Positions 1 to 8,722 are shown, counted from the stretch's first letter. The stretch: 64,000 nt of DNA from JBOGWA01 sp050693155 (GCA_050693155.1 JBOGWA010000128.1:1-64000), one strand, 5' to 3'. Notes: a model not told the origin generated them from the sequence alone. A program made the numbers and translations.

Positions 1-131
1 GCCCGCTGTCGATGGCTCGGATCCTCGAGCCCCTCACCGCGATGCTCATCTCCGTGAACCGCCGCTATGGCATCCGCGGCGCCGGTTTGCGCGTCACCGG
101 ACGCGCCGCCTGGGGCGTGCCCAAGAAGTAG
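1..131 (+). CDS. C-terminal end of an unidentified protein (partial)
   Basis: An open frame enters from the left edge (frame 3) and stops at TAG 129-131. The 42 visible residues end in VPKK and contain RRYGIRGAGLRVTGR, a basic and glycine-rich tail. I do not recognise the family from this fragment. It lies on the same strand as the flavin oxidoreductase that follows after 60 bases, so the two may be co-transcribed. Confidence 0.5.
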   Translation, partial: PLSMARILEPLTAMLISVNRRYGIRGAGLRVTGRAAWGVPKK

Positions 132-191
132 CGTGCGAAATGAATCGCCAGATTCATTTGTTGACCCACTCAGGCGCAGGAAGGAGTGAGG

Positions 192-1052
192 GTGAAGATC
201 GGAATAGGGCTTCCAAACACCATCGCGGGGGTTCCGGGGAGCATGCTCCTGGACTGGGCCAGGCGAGCCGAGGAGCGAGGTTTCTCGTCGCTGGCCACGA
301 TCGGCCGGGTGGCCTACCCGAGCCACGACACGATGGTGACGCTCGCGGGCGCCGCCGCCGTCACCGAGCGGATTGGGTTGCTCACGAACATTCTCCTTAT
401 CACGACGCACAGCCCGGTGATGATCGCGAAGGCAGCAGCAGGTGTGGATCAGATCTCGGGTGGTCGGCTCACGCTCGGCCTTGCCCCCGGAAGCCGACCC
501 GATGACTTCGAGGCTGCCGAGCAGCCGTACAAGAATCGAGGCCGTCGAATGGACGAGGCCCTCGAGACCATGCGGAAGGCCTGGCGAGGGGAAGCGGTCG
601 CCGGCAGCGATAAACCGGTGTCGCCCTCACCCGTGCGGGGGGATGGAATCCCGATTCTCATCGGCGGGATGTCCGAGAAGGCAATCGAGAGGACCGTCGA
701 GCACGGAATCGGCTGGACGGCGGGCGGCTCGCCACCGGACGCCGTCGGCCCCTTTGCAGAGCAGGTTCGCGCCGCATGGAAGCAGGCCGGCCGTGAAGGG
801 GAGCCGTACATCGTGGCGCTCAGCTACTACGTTCTCGGAGGGAAGGAGAGCGAGTCGGCCGCGAACTTACGGCACTATTACGCGTTTCTCGGCGAGATGG
901 CCGATACGATCGCCCAGTACACGCCGAAGACCGCGGACGGGGTACAGGAAACGGCGAAGGCTTTCGAGGCGCTCGGGGTCGATGAGTTCATCTTCGACCC
1001 CTCTGTTGCGGACCTGGCTCAGATCGACCTGTTAGCCGACGCCATCCTCTGA
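192..1052 (+). CDS. LLM-class (luciferase-like) flavin-dependent oxidoreductase
   Basis: The 286-residue protein opens with MKIGIGLPNT and has the TIM-barrel look of the bacterial luciferase-like monooxygenase family. Visible family traits are the early strand ending in GLPN, TNILLITTHSPVMIAKAAAGVDQISGGRLTLGL split over residues 75-110, and the later IPILIGGMSEKAIERT segment. Members use reduced FMN or F420; the substrate cannot be read from sequence. A frame also begins at GTG 186, but the AAGGAG at 181-186 is spaced correctly for GTG 192, so I prefer 192. It is convergent with the biotin carboxylase gene, 12 bases away. Confidence 0.85.
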   Translation: MKIGIGLPNTIAGVPGSMLLDWARRAEERGFSSLATIGRVAYPSHDTMVTLAGAAAVTERIGLLTNILLITTHSPVMIAKAAAGVDQISGGRLTLGLAPGSRPDDFEAAEQPYKNRGRRMDEALETMRKAWRGEAVAGSDKPVSPSPVRGDGIPILIGGMSEKAIERTVEHGIGWTAGGSPPDAVGPFAEQVRAAWKQAGREGEPYIVALSYYVLGGKESESAANLRHYYAFLGEMADTIAQYTPKTADGVQETAKAFEALGVDEFIFDPSVADLAQIDLLADAIL

Positions 1053-1064
1053 GACGTCGCGCTC

Positions 1065-2789
1065 TCAGGTCGGGCCGATTTCGACGAGGGTCTGACCGGT
1101 TTCGACGACGTCGCCGGATTTGACGTCGACCCGGCCGACGGTTCCCTCCTGGGTGGCCGCGATGTGATTCTCCATCTTCATGGCCTCGAGCACGCAGATG
1201 ACGTCGCCGGGCCGAACTTCCTGACCCTCCTCGACCATCACCTGAAGGATCGTCCCCTGCATCGGTGCGGTGATCGTCCCGGCTGAATGTCCGTGGTGCG
1301 CCTGCGCGTCGCTCGCGGGCGGCGCCGGCGGCGCCGGTAATGCTTCGCCCCAAACGCGGACCGGCAGTCGCCGTCCACCGACCTCGACGACGACGGTGGA
1401 TGCGTGGTGCGGGGCATCTAGCTCGGCAGGGGTGGGGCCGTTCGACTCGAATCGGTCTTCCGCGAGTGCCTCCTCGACCCACCGAGTTGTGTGGCGCGCT
1501 TCGCGGAACTCCGGCGTTTCGAGCACCCACCGGTGGAATGGGATCGTCGTCGGAACGCCCGCGATCTCGAACTCGTCGAGCGCGCGAATCGTTCTTCTCA
1601 TCGCTACATCCCGGTCCTCTCCCCAGCAAATGAGCTTCGCGACGAGCGAGTCGTAGTCGGCGGGAATCGTCCGGCCTTCGGTGATTCCTGCGTCCACGCG
1701 GACGAAGGGTCCCGACGGGGGGCGGAACCGCGTAACGAGCCCGGGCCCGGGCAGGAAGTCGCGAGACGGATCCTCGGCGTTGATCCGGCACTCGAGAGCG
1801 TGTCCTCGGGTCTCGGGCGAGAGATCCACCTTCTCTCCGAGGGCGACGGCGATCTGCAGGGCGACGAGGTCGAGGCCCGTGACCATCTCGGTGACCGGGT
1901 GCTCGACCTGGAGCCGGGCGTTGACCTCGAGGAAGTAGTAGGAACCATCGTCCTCAACCAGGAACTCGACGGTTCCGGCGCTTACGTACCCGGCCGCCTT
2001 GGAGATTGCGAGCGCCGCCTCGGCGATCTGGGCGCGAAGATCGGCGTCGATGACGGGTGATGGGCTCTCCTCGAGGAGCTTCTGGTAGCGGCGCTGGAGC
2101 GAGCAGTCGCGTTCGCCAAGGAACGACACGTTCCCGCGCGTGTCGGCGATCACTTGCGCCTCGACGTGGTGGGCCCGCTCGAGGTAGCGCTCGAGGTAGA
2201 CCTCGGGGCGTCCGAAATAGGCCTCGGCTTCGCGGGCCGAGCGTTCGACGGCGTCCTCGAGGTCGCCGGGCTCCCGAACCACGTGCATCCCTCGACCTCC
2301 TCCGCCGTGTGCCGCCTTCACCGCGACGGGGAAGCCGATCTGGGCTGCCGTCGTGAGTGCCTGCTCGAACGTCACCGGCTCTGAGGCGCCGGGAATGACC
2401 GGGACGCCGACCTGCTCGGCCGTGCGCCGGGCAGCCGCCTTGTCGCCCATCATCTCCATCGCTTCCGGAGGGGGGCCGAGGAAGGCCAGGCCAGTGTCCG
2501 TGCAGGCCTTCGCGAAGTCGGGACTCTCAGCGAGGAAGCCGTACCCAGGGTGCACAGCCGTCGCCTTCGCTTTCGCCGCGATCTCGAGGATCGCTCGCAC
2601 GTTCAGGTAGGACTCCGAAGGGGGCGGGGGGCCGATACGGTAGGCCTCATCCGCCCACTCAACATGAAGGGCGTCTCGGTCCGCGTCGGAATACACGGCG
2701 ACCGTGGGGATGCCGAGGTCGCGGCATGTTCGGATGATGCGGACGGCGATCTCGCCTCGGTTCGCGATGAGGATGCGGGTGTCCACCAC
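1065..2789 (-). CDS. Acetyl/propionyl-CoA carboxylase alpha chain: biotin carboxylase fused to biotin carboxyl carrier protein
   Basis: The 574-residue protein starts with the biotin-carboxylase signature RILIANRGEIAVRIIRT, continues through the ATP-grasp region (KAAHGGGGRGM) and the EVNARLQVEHPVTE segment, and ends in a biotinyl domain. Lys538 in EAMKMEN is the predicted biotinylation site. This fused layout is typical of actinobacterial acyl-CoA carboxylases. The carboxyltransferase and epsilon subunits lie 32 kb away at 34010-35823, so the holoenzyme is probably assembled from separate loci. Start is GTG 2789, head-to-head with the biotin ligase gene, which would load this subunit. Propionyl-CoA or acetyl-CoA could be the substrate; specificity resides in the carboxyltransferase. 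Confidence 0.93.
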   Translation of the reverse strand: MVDTRILIANRGEIAVRIIRTCRDLGIPTVAVYSDADRDALHVEWADEAYRIGPPPPSESYLNVRAILEIAAKAKATAVHPGYGFLAESPDFAKACTDTGLAFLGPPPEAMEMMGDKAAARRTAEQVGVPVIPGASEPVTFEQALTTAAQIGFPVAVKAAHGGGGRGMHVVREPGDLEDAVERSAREAEAYFGRPEVYLERYLERAHHVEAQVIADTRGNVSFLGERDCSLQRRYQKLLEESPSPVIDADLRAQIAEAALAISKAAGYVSAGTVEFLVEDDGSYYFLEVNARLQVEHPVTEMVTGLDLVALQIAVALGEKVDLSPETRGHALECRINAEDPSRDFLPGPGLVTRFRPPSGPFVRVDAGITEGRTIPADYDSLVAKLICWGEDRDVAMRRTIRALDEFEIAGVPTTIPFHRWVLETPEFREARHTTRWVEEALAEDRFESNGPTPAELDAPHHASTVVVEVGGRRLPVRVWGEALPAPPAPPASDAQAHHGHSAGTITAPMQGTILQVMVEEGQEVRPGDVICVLEAMKMENHIAATQEGTVGRVDVKSGDVVETGQTLVEIGPT

Positions 2790-2802
2790 GGGTCCGCTCA
2801 GC

Positions 2803-2832
2803 GATAATCGAGCCCCTCATGGGCTCAGTCAG
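2803..2832. promoter_or_regulatory. Divergent promoter region with an inverted repeat between biotin carboxylase and birA
   Basis: On the minus strand, CTGACT (2832-2827) and GATTAT (2809-2804) sit 17 bases apart and point to the biotin carboxylase gene. On the plus strand, GATAAT (2803-2808) lies 10 bases before the birA ATG. The 17-base spacer 2810-2826 is itself an inverted repeat, GAGCCC-N5-GGGCTC, with the birA start codon in its centre. A repressor bound there would cover both genes. The boxes are matches by eye; no mapped start site supports them. Confidence 0.4.
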
Positions 2833-3619
2833 CGTGCTGCGTCAGGATAGCCTGGCGGATGCCGTGCGCGCGGGAGGGATCACCGTCCCGCCGGTTTTCC
2901 ACGAGGTGACTGGATCGACGAACGCCGACGCCGTCCGGCTGGCGGCCGCCGGCGCGGCAGAGTGGAAGATCGTGGCGGCCGGCCATCAGATGCAAGGTCG
3001 GGGACGCATGGGCCGCGGCTGGACGTCCTCGCCCGGCAAAGCGTTGCTGTTCTCGATCCTCCTACGCCCGCCGCTCCCGCCGGACGAGACGCCGCTCATC
3101 GCCCTCCTCGCCGCCGTCGCGATGGCCGACGTCTGCAAGCACGAAGCGGGAGTTGAGGTGTTCTCGAAGTGGCCGAACGACCTGCTCGCTTCGGAGCGAA
3201 AGCTCGGAGGAATCCTCCCGGAGGCACGCATCACCGGGGGGCAGGTCGAGCAGGTCGTGCTCGGCATCGGCGTGAACATCTCGATGCAGGCCGACGACTT
3301 CCCGGGGGAGTTCCGGCGCCAGGCGACGAGCCTTTCGTTGGAGGGCAGCGCCGTTTCGCCCGGCGCCCTGCTCACCGCGTTTCTCAGGAGGTTTCGCGAG
3401 GCGTACCGGCCGCACGAGCAGAGTTTCGGCGAGCGCGTGCTCGAGGCCTACCGGATGGTCTGCACGACGATCGGGCGACGCGTGAAGGCAACCGGGCCGA
3501 ACGGCCGGGTTGTCGAAGGCACGGCGATCGGAATCAATCACCACGGTGGTCTGATCGTCGAGGACGTCGGGCGCCGCACCGCGGTGGCGTTTGGCGAAGT
3601 CGCTCATCTAGATCAATGA
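2819..3619 (+). CDS. birA: Biotin--[acetyl-CoA-carboxylase] ligase
   Basis: The 266-residue protein joins biotin to the conserved lysine of biotin carboxyl carrier domains through biotinyl-AMP. It has the ligase core from about residue 25 (HEVTGSTNADAVRLA), the GRGRMGRGW biotin/ATP loop near residues 60-68, and KWPNDLL with KLGGILPE near 118-132. There is no N-terminal helix-turn-helix, so this is the monofunctional class that does not bind DNA. It is divergent from the biotin carboxylase/BCCP gene, its likely substrate. The ATG at 2819 lies inside an inverted repeat and only about 10 bases after a GATAAT box, so the message may have little or no leader. Confidence 0.93.
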   Translation: MGSVSVLRQDSLADAVRAGGITVPPVFHEVTGSTNADAVRLAAAGAAEWKIVAAGHQMQGRGRMGRGWTSSPGKALLFSILLRPPLPPDETPLIALLAAVAMADVCKHEAGVEVFSKWPNDLLASERKLGGILPEARITGGQVEQVVLGIGVNISMQADDFPGEFRRQATSLSLEGSAVSPGALLTAFLRRFREAYRPHEQSFGERVLEAYRMVCTTIGRRVKATGPNGRVVEGTAIGINHHGGLIVEDVGRRTAVAFGEVAHLDQ

Positions 3620-3632
3620 GGGGGGATGAAGA

Positions 3633-4766
3633 GTGAAGATCGCGGGGCTTCGGGTCCACCTCTGTCACTTCCCGCTGCCCGAACCGTTCTCACCCTCGTG
3701 GCTGCCCGGGTTCCCGATGGCCACGAACGGCTGCGCCGTCTTTCGAATCCAGACCGACGAGGGGATCGAGGGCGTGAGCGCGGCGCCGCTCATCGCCGAC
3801 GAGGCGAAGGGGCTGGTCAACCTGCTCCGGGCCATCCTGCCCGGTCGTGACCCGACCCAGGTCGAGGAAATCTTCAAGCTTGCGCGCTCGGCGACGCGGG
3901 CGCTTGGGCTCCGGGCCTGGCATCTGGAGCCGGCATGCTGGGACATCATCGGGAAAGCCGCGGGCCTCCCGGTCTGGCGGCTGCTCGGCGGGGCGCGAAA
4001 TCGGATTCGCGCCTATGCGTCAACCGGTGAGCTTCGCGAACCGAAACGCCGGGTCGATGACATCCTCGAGCTCAAGGAACGCGGGTTCACGGCGGCGAAG
4101 CTCAGAATCCGCTGGCCGACGATCGAGGAGGACCTCGCGCTCGTTCGCGCCGTCCGGGAGGCCGTCCCCGACCTCACGCTCATGGTGGATGCGAACCAGG
4201 GCTGGCGGGTTCACGGCTTCGCCGAGTACCCGGAGTGGGACCTCGGACGGGCCGTGCGGACCGCACGGGCGCTGGAGGAGCTCGACATCGCCTGGCTCGA
4301 AGAACCGCTCGACCAATTCGATTACCGAGGCTATGCGGCGCTCCGCGCCAAGACCAACGTTCCGCTCGCGGCGGGGGAGATGCTTTCGGATCTGCACGGC
4401 TTTCGGGATCTGATCGAGCATCGGGCGGTGGACATCCTGCAACCGGATGCCGTCCTCACCGGCGGGATCCTGATGGCAACGAAGGTCGCCGCGATGGCGG
4501 AGGCGGCGGGCCTCGGGTTCGCCCCGCACACCTGGACGAACGGCATCGGGTTGCTCGTGAACCTCCAGGTGATGGGAGCGGTGGCCAACGCGGCCTGGTG
4601 CGAGTATCCGATCGATCCGCCCGGCTGGCCGCCGGAGGTTCGGGACGCGATGCTCGCCGAACCGGTTGCGATCGACGCAGATGGCTTCGTGACGCTCCCG
4701 GAGACGCCCGGGCTCGGCGTCGTGCTCGACGAGGAGCGGATCGCCGCGCATGGCGAAGAGATCTAA
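3633..4766 (+). CDS. Enolase-superfamily enzyme, mandelate racemase/muconate lactonizing type
   Basis: The 377-residue protein has the capping N-terminal domain and the modified TIM barrel. Metal and acid-base landmarks of the mandelate racemase subgroup are visible: AAKLRIR after the second strand (K-x-R), VDANQGW, WLEEPLD and AAGEML for the three magnesium ligands, DILQPDA, and APHTW carrying the catalytic histidine. Such enzymes remove the alpha proton of a carboxylate, as dehydratases or racemases of sugar acids or as cycloisomerases; the substrate is not predictable here. Start is GTG 3633 after a GGGGGA ribosome site. It overlaps the next gene by 17 bases. Confidence 0.88.
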   Translation: MKIAGLRVHLCHFPLPEPFSPSWLPGFPMATNGCAVFRIQTDEGIEGVSAAPLIADEAKGLVNLLRAILPGRDPTQVEEIFKLARSATRALGLRAWHLEPACWDIIGKAAGLPVWRLLGGARNRIRAYASTGELREPKRRVDDILELKERGFTAAKLRIRWPTIEEDLALVRAVREAVPDLTLMVDANQGWRVHGFAEYPEWDLGRAVRTARALEELDIAWLEEPLDQFDYRGYAALRAKTNVPLAAGEMLSDLHGFRDLIEHRAVDILQPDAVLTGGILMATKVAAMAEAAGLGFAPHTWTNGIGLLVNLQVMGAVANAAWCEYPIDPPGWPPEVRDAMLAEPVAIDADGFVTLPETPGLGVVLDEERIAAHGEEI

Positions 4767-5421
4767 CAGGCAAAGCGACGATGAATTCGTCCGCCGTCGG
4801 ACCATCGAGACGAGCCTGCGCGACGGATCACGGGTCCGGGTGCGACCGATCTTGTCCGACGACAAGCAGCATCTCGTGGAGGGGTTCCGCCGACTCTCGC
4901 CGGAATCCAGATACCGGCGATTCATGACGCCGATCCAAGAGCTCACGCCGGAGATGCTCCGTCATCTCACCGAGGTCGACCATGCCGATCATTTCGCGTG
5001 GATTGCCTTCTCGGCGGAGGAACCGGGCAACCCGGGGGTGGGTGTTTCGCGATACGTCCGGTTTCCCGACGAGCACGACGTCGCGGAAGCCGCGGTGACG
5101 GTCGTCGACGACTGGCACGGGCGAGGCCTGGGGACGCTGCTCCTGCAACTGCTCGGCGCGAGCGCTTTGGAGAACGGCATCCGGCGGTTCCGTTCCTACG
5201 CGCTCGAGGCGAACAAGGCGGTTCGTGACGTTCTCGAACCGATGGGGGCCCGCTTCGAGCACGACTCCGGCGGCGTCGTCCGGGTCGAGGTGGATCTCCC
5301 CGGATCGGCCGAGCAGCTCGTGGGAACGGGCGTCTACGAGGTTCTTCGCCGCGTCGCTCGGGGTGAGGGCCCCGTCATCATTCCCGGAGCCGGTCTTTCC
5401 GGTCGATCTGAAGGCGGATAG
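4750..5421 (+). CDS. GNAT-family N-acetyltransferase
   Basis: The 223-residue protein has a GNAT fold: a basic N-terminus, then RVRPILSDDKQHLVEGFRRL, and the acetyl-CoA pyrophosphate loop GRGLGTLL around residue 118. The segment SRYRRFMTP with the following acidic stretch resembles the acetyltransferase domain of actinobacterial protein lysine acetyltransferases (Pat-like), though no cyclic-nucleotide or NDP-forming domain is fused. The ATG overlaps the end of the enolase-type gene, so translation is probably coupled. An acyl-CoA synthetase with a PKTRSAKILRR acetylation-type motif lies at 57427-59373; a link is only a guess. Confidence 0.85.
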   Translation: MAKRSNRQSDDEFVRRRTIETSLRDGSRVRVRPILSDDKQHLVEGFRRLSPESRYRRFMTPIQELTPEMLRHLTEVDHADHFAWIAFSAEEPGNPGVGVSRYVRFPDEHDVAEAAVTVVDDWHGRGLGTLLLQLLGASALENGIRRFRSYALEANKAVRDVLEPMGARFEHDSGGVVRVEVDLPGSAEQLVGTGVYEVLRRVARGEGPVIIPGAGLSGRSEGG

Positions 5422-5424
5422 ACT
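5419..5424 (+). promoter_or_regulatory. Candidate -10 box TAGACT before the thiolase/DUF35 operon
   Basis: TAGACT fits the TAnnnT consensus of actinobacterial vegetative promoters and lies 10 bases before the ATG at 5435, giving a leader of about 3-4 bases or none. Its first three bases are the stop codon of the acetyltransferase gene. The -35 position holds only a weak TTTCCG with 17-base spacing. Confidence 0.35.
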
Positions 5425-5434
5425 TCGCGCGCTC

Positions 5435-6601
5435 ATGAGCGACCGCGTTGCCATCATCGGGGTGGGCCACGCGGGGTTCGCGACCATGACTCCCGGGCTC
5501 TCGTACAAGGAGCTGACCTTCGAGGCGGCCATGCGCGCGTACGACGATGCCGGCGTCAATCCCCGGAAGGACGTCGATTCGTTCGTGTGCGTCTCGGAGG
5601 ACTTCCTCGAGGGGACCAGCATCTTCGACGAGTACGTTCCCGATCAGATCGGCGCCGCCCTCCGCCCGGTGCACACGGTCTCGGCGGACGGACTCTTCGC
5701 GGTCGCCACCGGGGTGATGCTCATCCGCTCGGGGGCGGCCGAAATCGTCGCGATCGAGGGCCATAGCAAGGCGTCCGACATCGTGACGCTCGGGCGCATC
5801 CAGCAGTTCGCCCTGGACCCGATCTTCGCCCGCCCGCTGGACATCCCGGTGTTTGCCCTGGCCGGGCTCGAGATGAATCGGTACCTGGCGGTTTCCCGAG
5901 CCACCGAGGAGCACTGTGCCCTCGTCGTCGAGAAGAACCGTCGGAACGCGCTGGACAATCCGCGCGCCGCGTACCCGACGAAAGTGACGGCTGGAGATGT
6001 GGCCGCCTCCGAGCCGGTCTGGTCGCCGCTCAGGAGGCTCGACATCGCCGAGCGAGCCGACGGGTGCGTCGTCCTGGTGCTGGCGGCAGAGGAGCGCGTC
6101 AGAGATCTCACCGACGACCCGGTATGGATCGTCGGGGTCGGGTGGTCCTCCGGGTCGCCGACCCTGGAGAGCCGGAGCTGGGACGAGGTCGACTACGTCC
6201 GCGCGGCGGCCGACCGGGCCTACGGGATGGCGCGGATCGGAACCCTTGCGGAGGTCGTCGATCTCGCCGAGGTGGACGACACCTACTCCTACCGGGAGCT
6301 GATGCACCTCGAGGCGCTCCGCCTGGCCCGACCCGGGGAGGCGGGGCCCATGCTGGAGGAGGGCATTTTCGGCCGGGACGGCGAGCTCCCCGTAAACGTC
6401 TCGGGGGGCTCGCTGGGCCAGGGCTATCTGTTCGAGGCCAACGGCCTGGCCCGCACGCTCGAGTGCGTGCTGCAGCTCCGAGGCGAGGCCGGCGAGCGAC
6501 AGGTCGAGGACGCGGGGGTCGCCGTCGCTCAGTCCTGGCGCGGAGAGCCGACCACGACCGCCGCAGTTGCCATCTTCGCCGGCGACGAGGCGGTGGCCTG
6601 A
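5435..6601 (+). CDS. Thiolase-fold protein lacking the nucleophilic cysteine (SCP-x/Ltp2-like), subunit A
   Basis: The 388-residue protein aligns end to end with the SCP-2/SCP-x thiolase group. Where true thiolases have the acyl-accepting cysteine, this one reads TVSADGLFAV near residue 83, with no Cys. The C-terminal histidine of the usual GHP is also gone (GQGYLFEANG). A tyrosine-rich segment DDTYSYRELMHLEA is in the place occupied by catalytic tyrosines in the steroid side-chain retro-aldolase Ltp2. It is followed by a VOC gene, a second such protein and two DUF35 proteins with 1-4 base overlaps, so a thiolase-like/DUF35 complex doing aldol or Claisen chemistry is more likely than ordinary thiolysis. 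Start ATG 5435 fits the family; a frame open further upstream lies over the acetyltransferase. Confidence 0.85.
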   Translation: MSDRVAIIGVGHAGFATMTPGLSYKELTFEAAMRAYDDAGVNPRKDVDSFVCVSEDFLEGTSIFDEYVPDQIGAALRPVHTVSADGLFAVATGVMLIRSGAAEIVAIEGHSKASDIVTLGRIQQFALDPIFARPLDIPVFALAGLEMNRYLAVSRATEEHCALVVEKNRRNALDNPRAAYPTKVTAGDVAASEPVWSPLRRLDIAERADGCVVLVLAAEERVRDLTDDPVWIVGVGWSSGSPTLESRSWDEVDYVRAAADRAYGMARIGTLAEVVDLAEVDDTYSYRELMHLEALRLARPGEAGPMLEEGIFGRDGELPVNVSGGSLGQGYLFEANGLARTLECVLQLRGEAGERQVEDAGVAVAQSWRGEPTTTAAVAIFAGDEAVA

Positions 6602-7041
6602 TGACCCTTACCCTCGACCACGTCTACTACTGGGTGAGCGACATGGACCGCGCGGTGAAGTTCTACCGGGACATCGTGGGCTTTCGCCTCATCCGGCAGG
6701 ACGGTCGGTCCTGGGCGGAGTTCGACAGCGGTGAGGTTCGCTTTGCGCTTCACGGCGCGATCGACGGGCGTCAGGCGGAGCCGGGTGGAGCCACGGCCGT
6801 CTTCCGGGTGCAGGATTTGGACGCAACGCGGAGCTCCCTGGAAGCGAACGGCGTGGCGTTCGAGCAACACGTCGGAGAAGTGGAGGGATACGCGCGCTTC
6901 GCGACGTTCCTCGATCCCGACGGCAACCAGGTTCAGATCATCGAGTACGCCGGGGAGCTCGAGGGGGTAGCCCGCCCGGATTCTATGAACGGCACGAAAA
7001 GCCAGCGAGCGGACCCCTCGATCGGAAGACAGGAGCGTTAG
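6601..7041 (+). CDS. VOC-family (glyoxalase/dioxygenase superfamily) protein
   Basis: The 146-residue protein has two beta-alpha-beta-beta-beta modules: LDHVYYWVSDMDRAVKFYRDIVGF at the start and DLDATRSSLEANGVAFE followed by FLDPDGNQVQIIEY near residues 100-118. The His (residue 7) and Glu (in IIEY) correspond to metal ligands of the family. Function could be isomerase, lyase or epimerase; it is too generic to name. ATGA overlap with subunit A and a one-base overlap with subunit B place it inside the operon. The last 25 residues are hydrophilic and probably disordered. Confidence 0.88.
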   Translation: MTLTLDHVYYWVSDMDRAVKFYRDIVGFRLIRQDGRSWAEFDSGEVRFALHGAIDGRQAEPGGATAVFRVQDLDATRSSLEANGVAFEQHVGEVEGYARFATFLDPDGNQVQIIEYAGELEGVARPDSMNGTKSQRADPSIGRQER

Positions 7042-8204
7042 TGGGACAGCGTGTTGCGGTCGTCGGCGCCGGCATGACGAAGTTCGTCCGCCGCGCTCAG
7101 GAAACGGGCAAGGAGCTTGCCTGGGAAGCGGCAAGGGCGGCGCTCGATTCCTGCGGAATGACGCTCGACGATATCGATTGTGTCGCGCTCGGCTCGGCCC
7201 CGGATGCCTTCGACGGCGTCCATATGAAAGGGGAATACCTCTCCGACGGAGCCGGCGGGTTTGGGAAGCCGTACTTCCGGACCTACGTCGGTGGTGGCAC
7301 CGGCGTCTTCGTCGCGATCCAGGGTTGGTACCAGGTCGCCTCCGGCATGTTCGACACGTGCCTCGTCGTCGCGGAAGAGAAGATGTCCTCCACGCAACCG
7401 CATCCGCAGGGAGCGTTTCTGACGATTTTCGACAGCATCCTCGAGCGGCCGCTCGGGCCGAACCTCCTTTGGATCTTCGCGCTGGAGATGAATCGCTACA
7501 TGAGCGTGCACGGGCTCGACAAGCGCGACATCGCGTCGGTGGCCGTCAAGAACAAGCGAAACGCGGCCAACCATCCCGCGGCGCTGCTCGGGGAGGCCGA
7601 CATCACCGTCGAAGACGTCCTAGCGTCCGAGGTGCTCGCCTGGCCGGTGCAACGGCTGGACGTCTCACCAATCTCCGACGGCGCCGTCGCCGTGGTTCTC
7701 GCGGCCGAGCACGTGGCCCGCCGGACCACCGACCGTCCCGTGTGGGTGCAGGGCGTCGGCTGGCATCTCGACACCTCGTACTGGACGAACCGCGACCTCT
7801 ACTACCCGCGGTATGTGGAGTACGCGGCCCGCCAGGCCTACGAGATGGCCGGCGTCCGAGAGCCGCGGAAGGAGATCAATATCGCCGAGCCCTACGACCC
7901 CTTCGACTACAAAGAGCTGCACCACCTGGAGGGCTTGATGCTCTTTGACAAGGGAAAGGCGCCTGAGGCCATGCGTGATGGCGTATTGAACCGGGACGGC
8001 GACCTCCCGTCGTGCCCGTCCGGGGGGTTGCTTGGCGTCGGGAACCCCATCGCCGCCGCCGGGCTTATGAAGATCGCGGACCTCTATTGGCAGCTTCGCG
8101 GCGAGGCCGGAGATCGCCAGGTCCCTGGGGACCCGCGGCGTGGCGTTGCGCAGGCGTGGGGAGACCTCATGCAGGTGGGCACGGTGGTGGTGATGGGGCG
8201 ATGA
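7041..8204 (+). CDS. Thiolase-fold protein lacking the nucleophilic cysteine (SCP-x/Ltp2-like), subunit B
   Basis: This 387-residue paralogue of the upstream thiolase-like protein reads RTYVGGGTGVFVAIQG at the cysteine site, again with no Cys, and GVGNPIAAAGL where thiolases have GHP. The tyrosine segment is EPYDPFDYKELHHLEGL. Shared pieces with subunit A include ALEMNRYMSV/AGLEMNRYLAV, KNKRNA/KNRRNA, and LRGEAGDRQV/LRGEAGERQV, so the pair is an ancient duplication. Start is GTG 7041. The ATGA overlap with the first DUF35 gene suggests stoichiometric expression. It could pair with subunit A as a heteromer or with its own DUF35 partner. Confidence 0.85.
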   Translation: MGQRVAVVGAGMTKFVRRAQETGKELAWEAARAALDSCGMTLDDIDCVALGSAPDAFDGVHMKGEYLSDGAGGFGKPYFRTYVGGGTGVFVAIQGWYQVASGMFDTCLVVAEEKMSSTQPHPQGAFLTIFDSILERPLGPNLLWIFALEMNRYMSVHGLDKRDIASVAVKNKRNAANHPAALLGEADITVEDVLASEVLAWPVQRLDVSPISDGAVAVVLAAEHVARRTTDRPVWVQGVGWHLDTSYWTNRDLYYPRYVEYAARQAYEMAGVREPRKEINIAEPYDPFDYKELHHLEGLMLFDKGKAPEAMRDGVLNRDGDLPSCPSGGLLGVGNPIAAAGLMKIADLYWQLRGEAGDRQVPGDPRRGVAQAWGDLMQVGTVVVMGR

Positions 8205-8722
8205 CCGACACGCCGCCGCTCACGACTCGAGGCCCCCGAGGGCTCTCGGACGAGGAGTTTCGGAGCGCCCCGGGCGCAGTCGACTTCGCCGTCGATGCTC
8301 GCTACGAATGGGACGCGGGGATCGCCGTCGGGGAGTTCCTCCGAGGTCTGAAGGATGGAAAGATCCTCGGGCGCGTCTGCCGGCAGTGCGGGCGCACCCT
8401 TGTTCCACCGCGGATGTTCTGTGAGGAGTGCTTCCGACCCACTGACTCGTGGGCTGAGGTCCCAGACACGGGGCGCGTGAATACCTTCTCGATCTGCTAT
8501 ATCCGCTGGGACATGCAGCAGCTCGACCCCCCGGAGATTCCTGCCGTGATCGAGCTCGACGGACCAACGCCCGGTATGGGCTTCATGCACAAGATCTCCG
8601 AGGTGAAGCCCGACGACGTTCGGATCGGAATGGAGGTCGAAGCTGTCTGGAAGCCCGAGAGCGATCGTGAGGGCTCCATCCTGGACATCGAGTACTTCCG
8701 CCCCCGTGGAGGGAAAGCCTAG
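8201..8722 (+). CDS. DUF35 zinc-ribbon/OB-fold protein, first copy
   Basis: The 173-residue protein has the rubredoxin-like zinc ribbon (C60-x2-C63, C74-x2-C77) followed by an OB-fold (VNTFSICYIRWD ... GMEVEAVWKPE). DUF35 proteins bind acyl-CoA and act as partners of thiolase-fold enzymes, as in steroid Ltp2-ChsH2 and benzylsuccinate-pathway BbsB-BbsA. Here the gene overlaps the second thiolase-like gene by four bases. An extra 45-residue N-terminal arm precedes the ribbon, and the segment GEFLRGLKDGKILG corresponds to the helical lead-in of the family. Confidence 0.9.
   Translation: MTDTPPLTTRGPRGLSDEEFRSAPGAVDFAVDARYEWDAGIAVGEFLRGLKDGKILGRVCRQCGRTLVPPRMFCEECFRPTDSWAEVPDTGRVNTFSICYIRWDMQQLDPPEIPAVIELDGPTPGMGFMHKISEVKPDDVRIGMEVEAVWKPESDREGSILDIEYFRPRGGKA

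Noticed and set aside
5225..5434. 70-residue N-terminal extension of thiolase-like subunit A
   Set aside because: It overlaps the acetyltransferase gene in another frame, and homology starts at MSDRVAIIGVG; ATG 5435 follows a TAGACT box.
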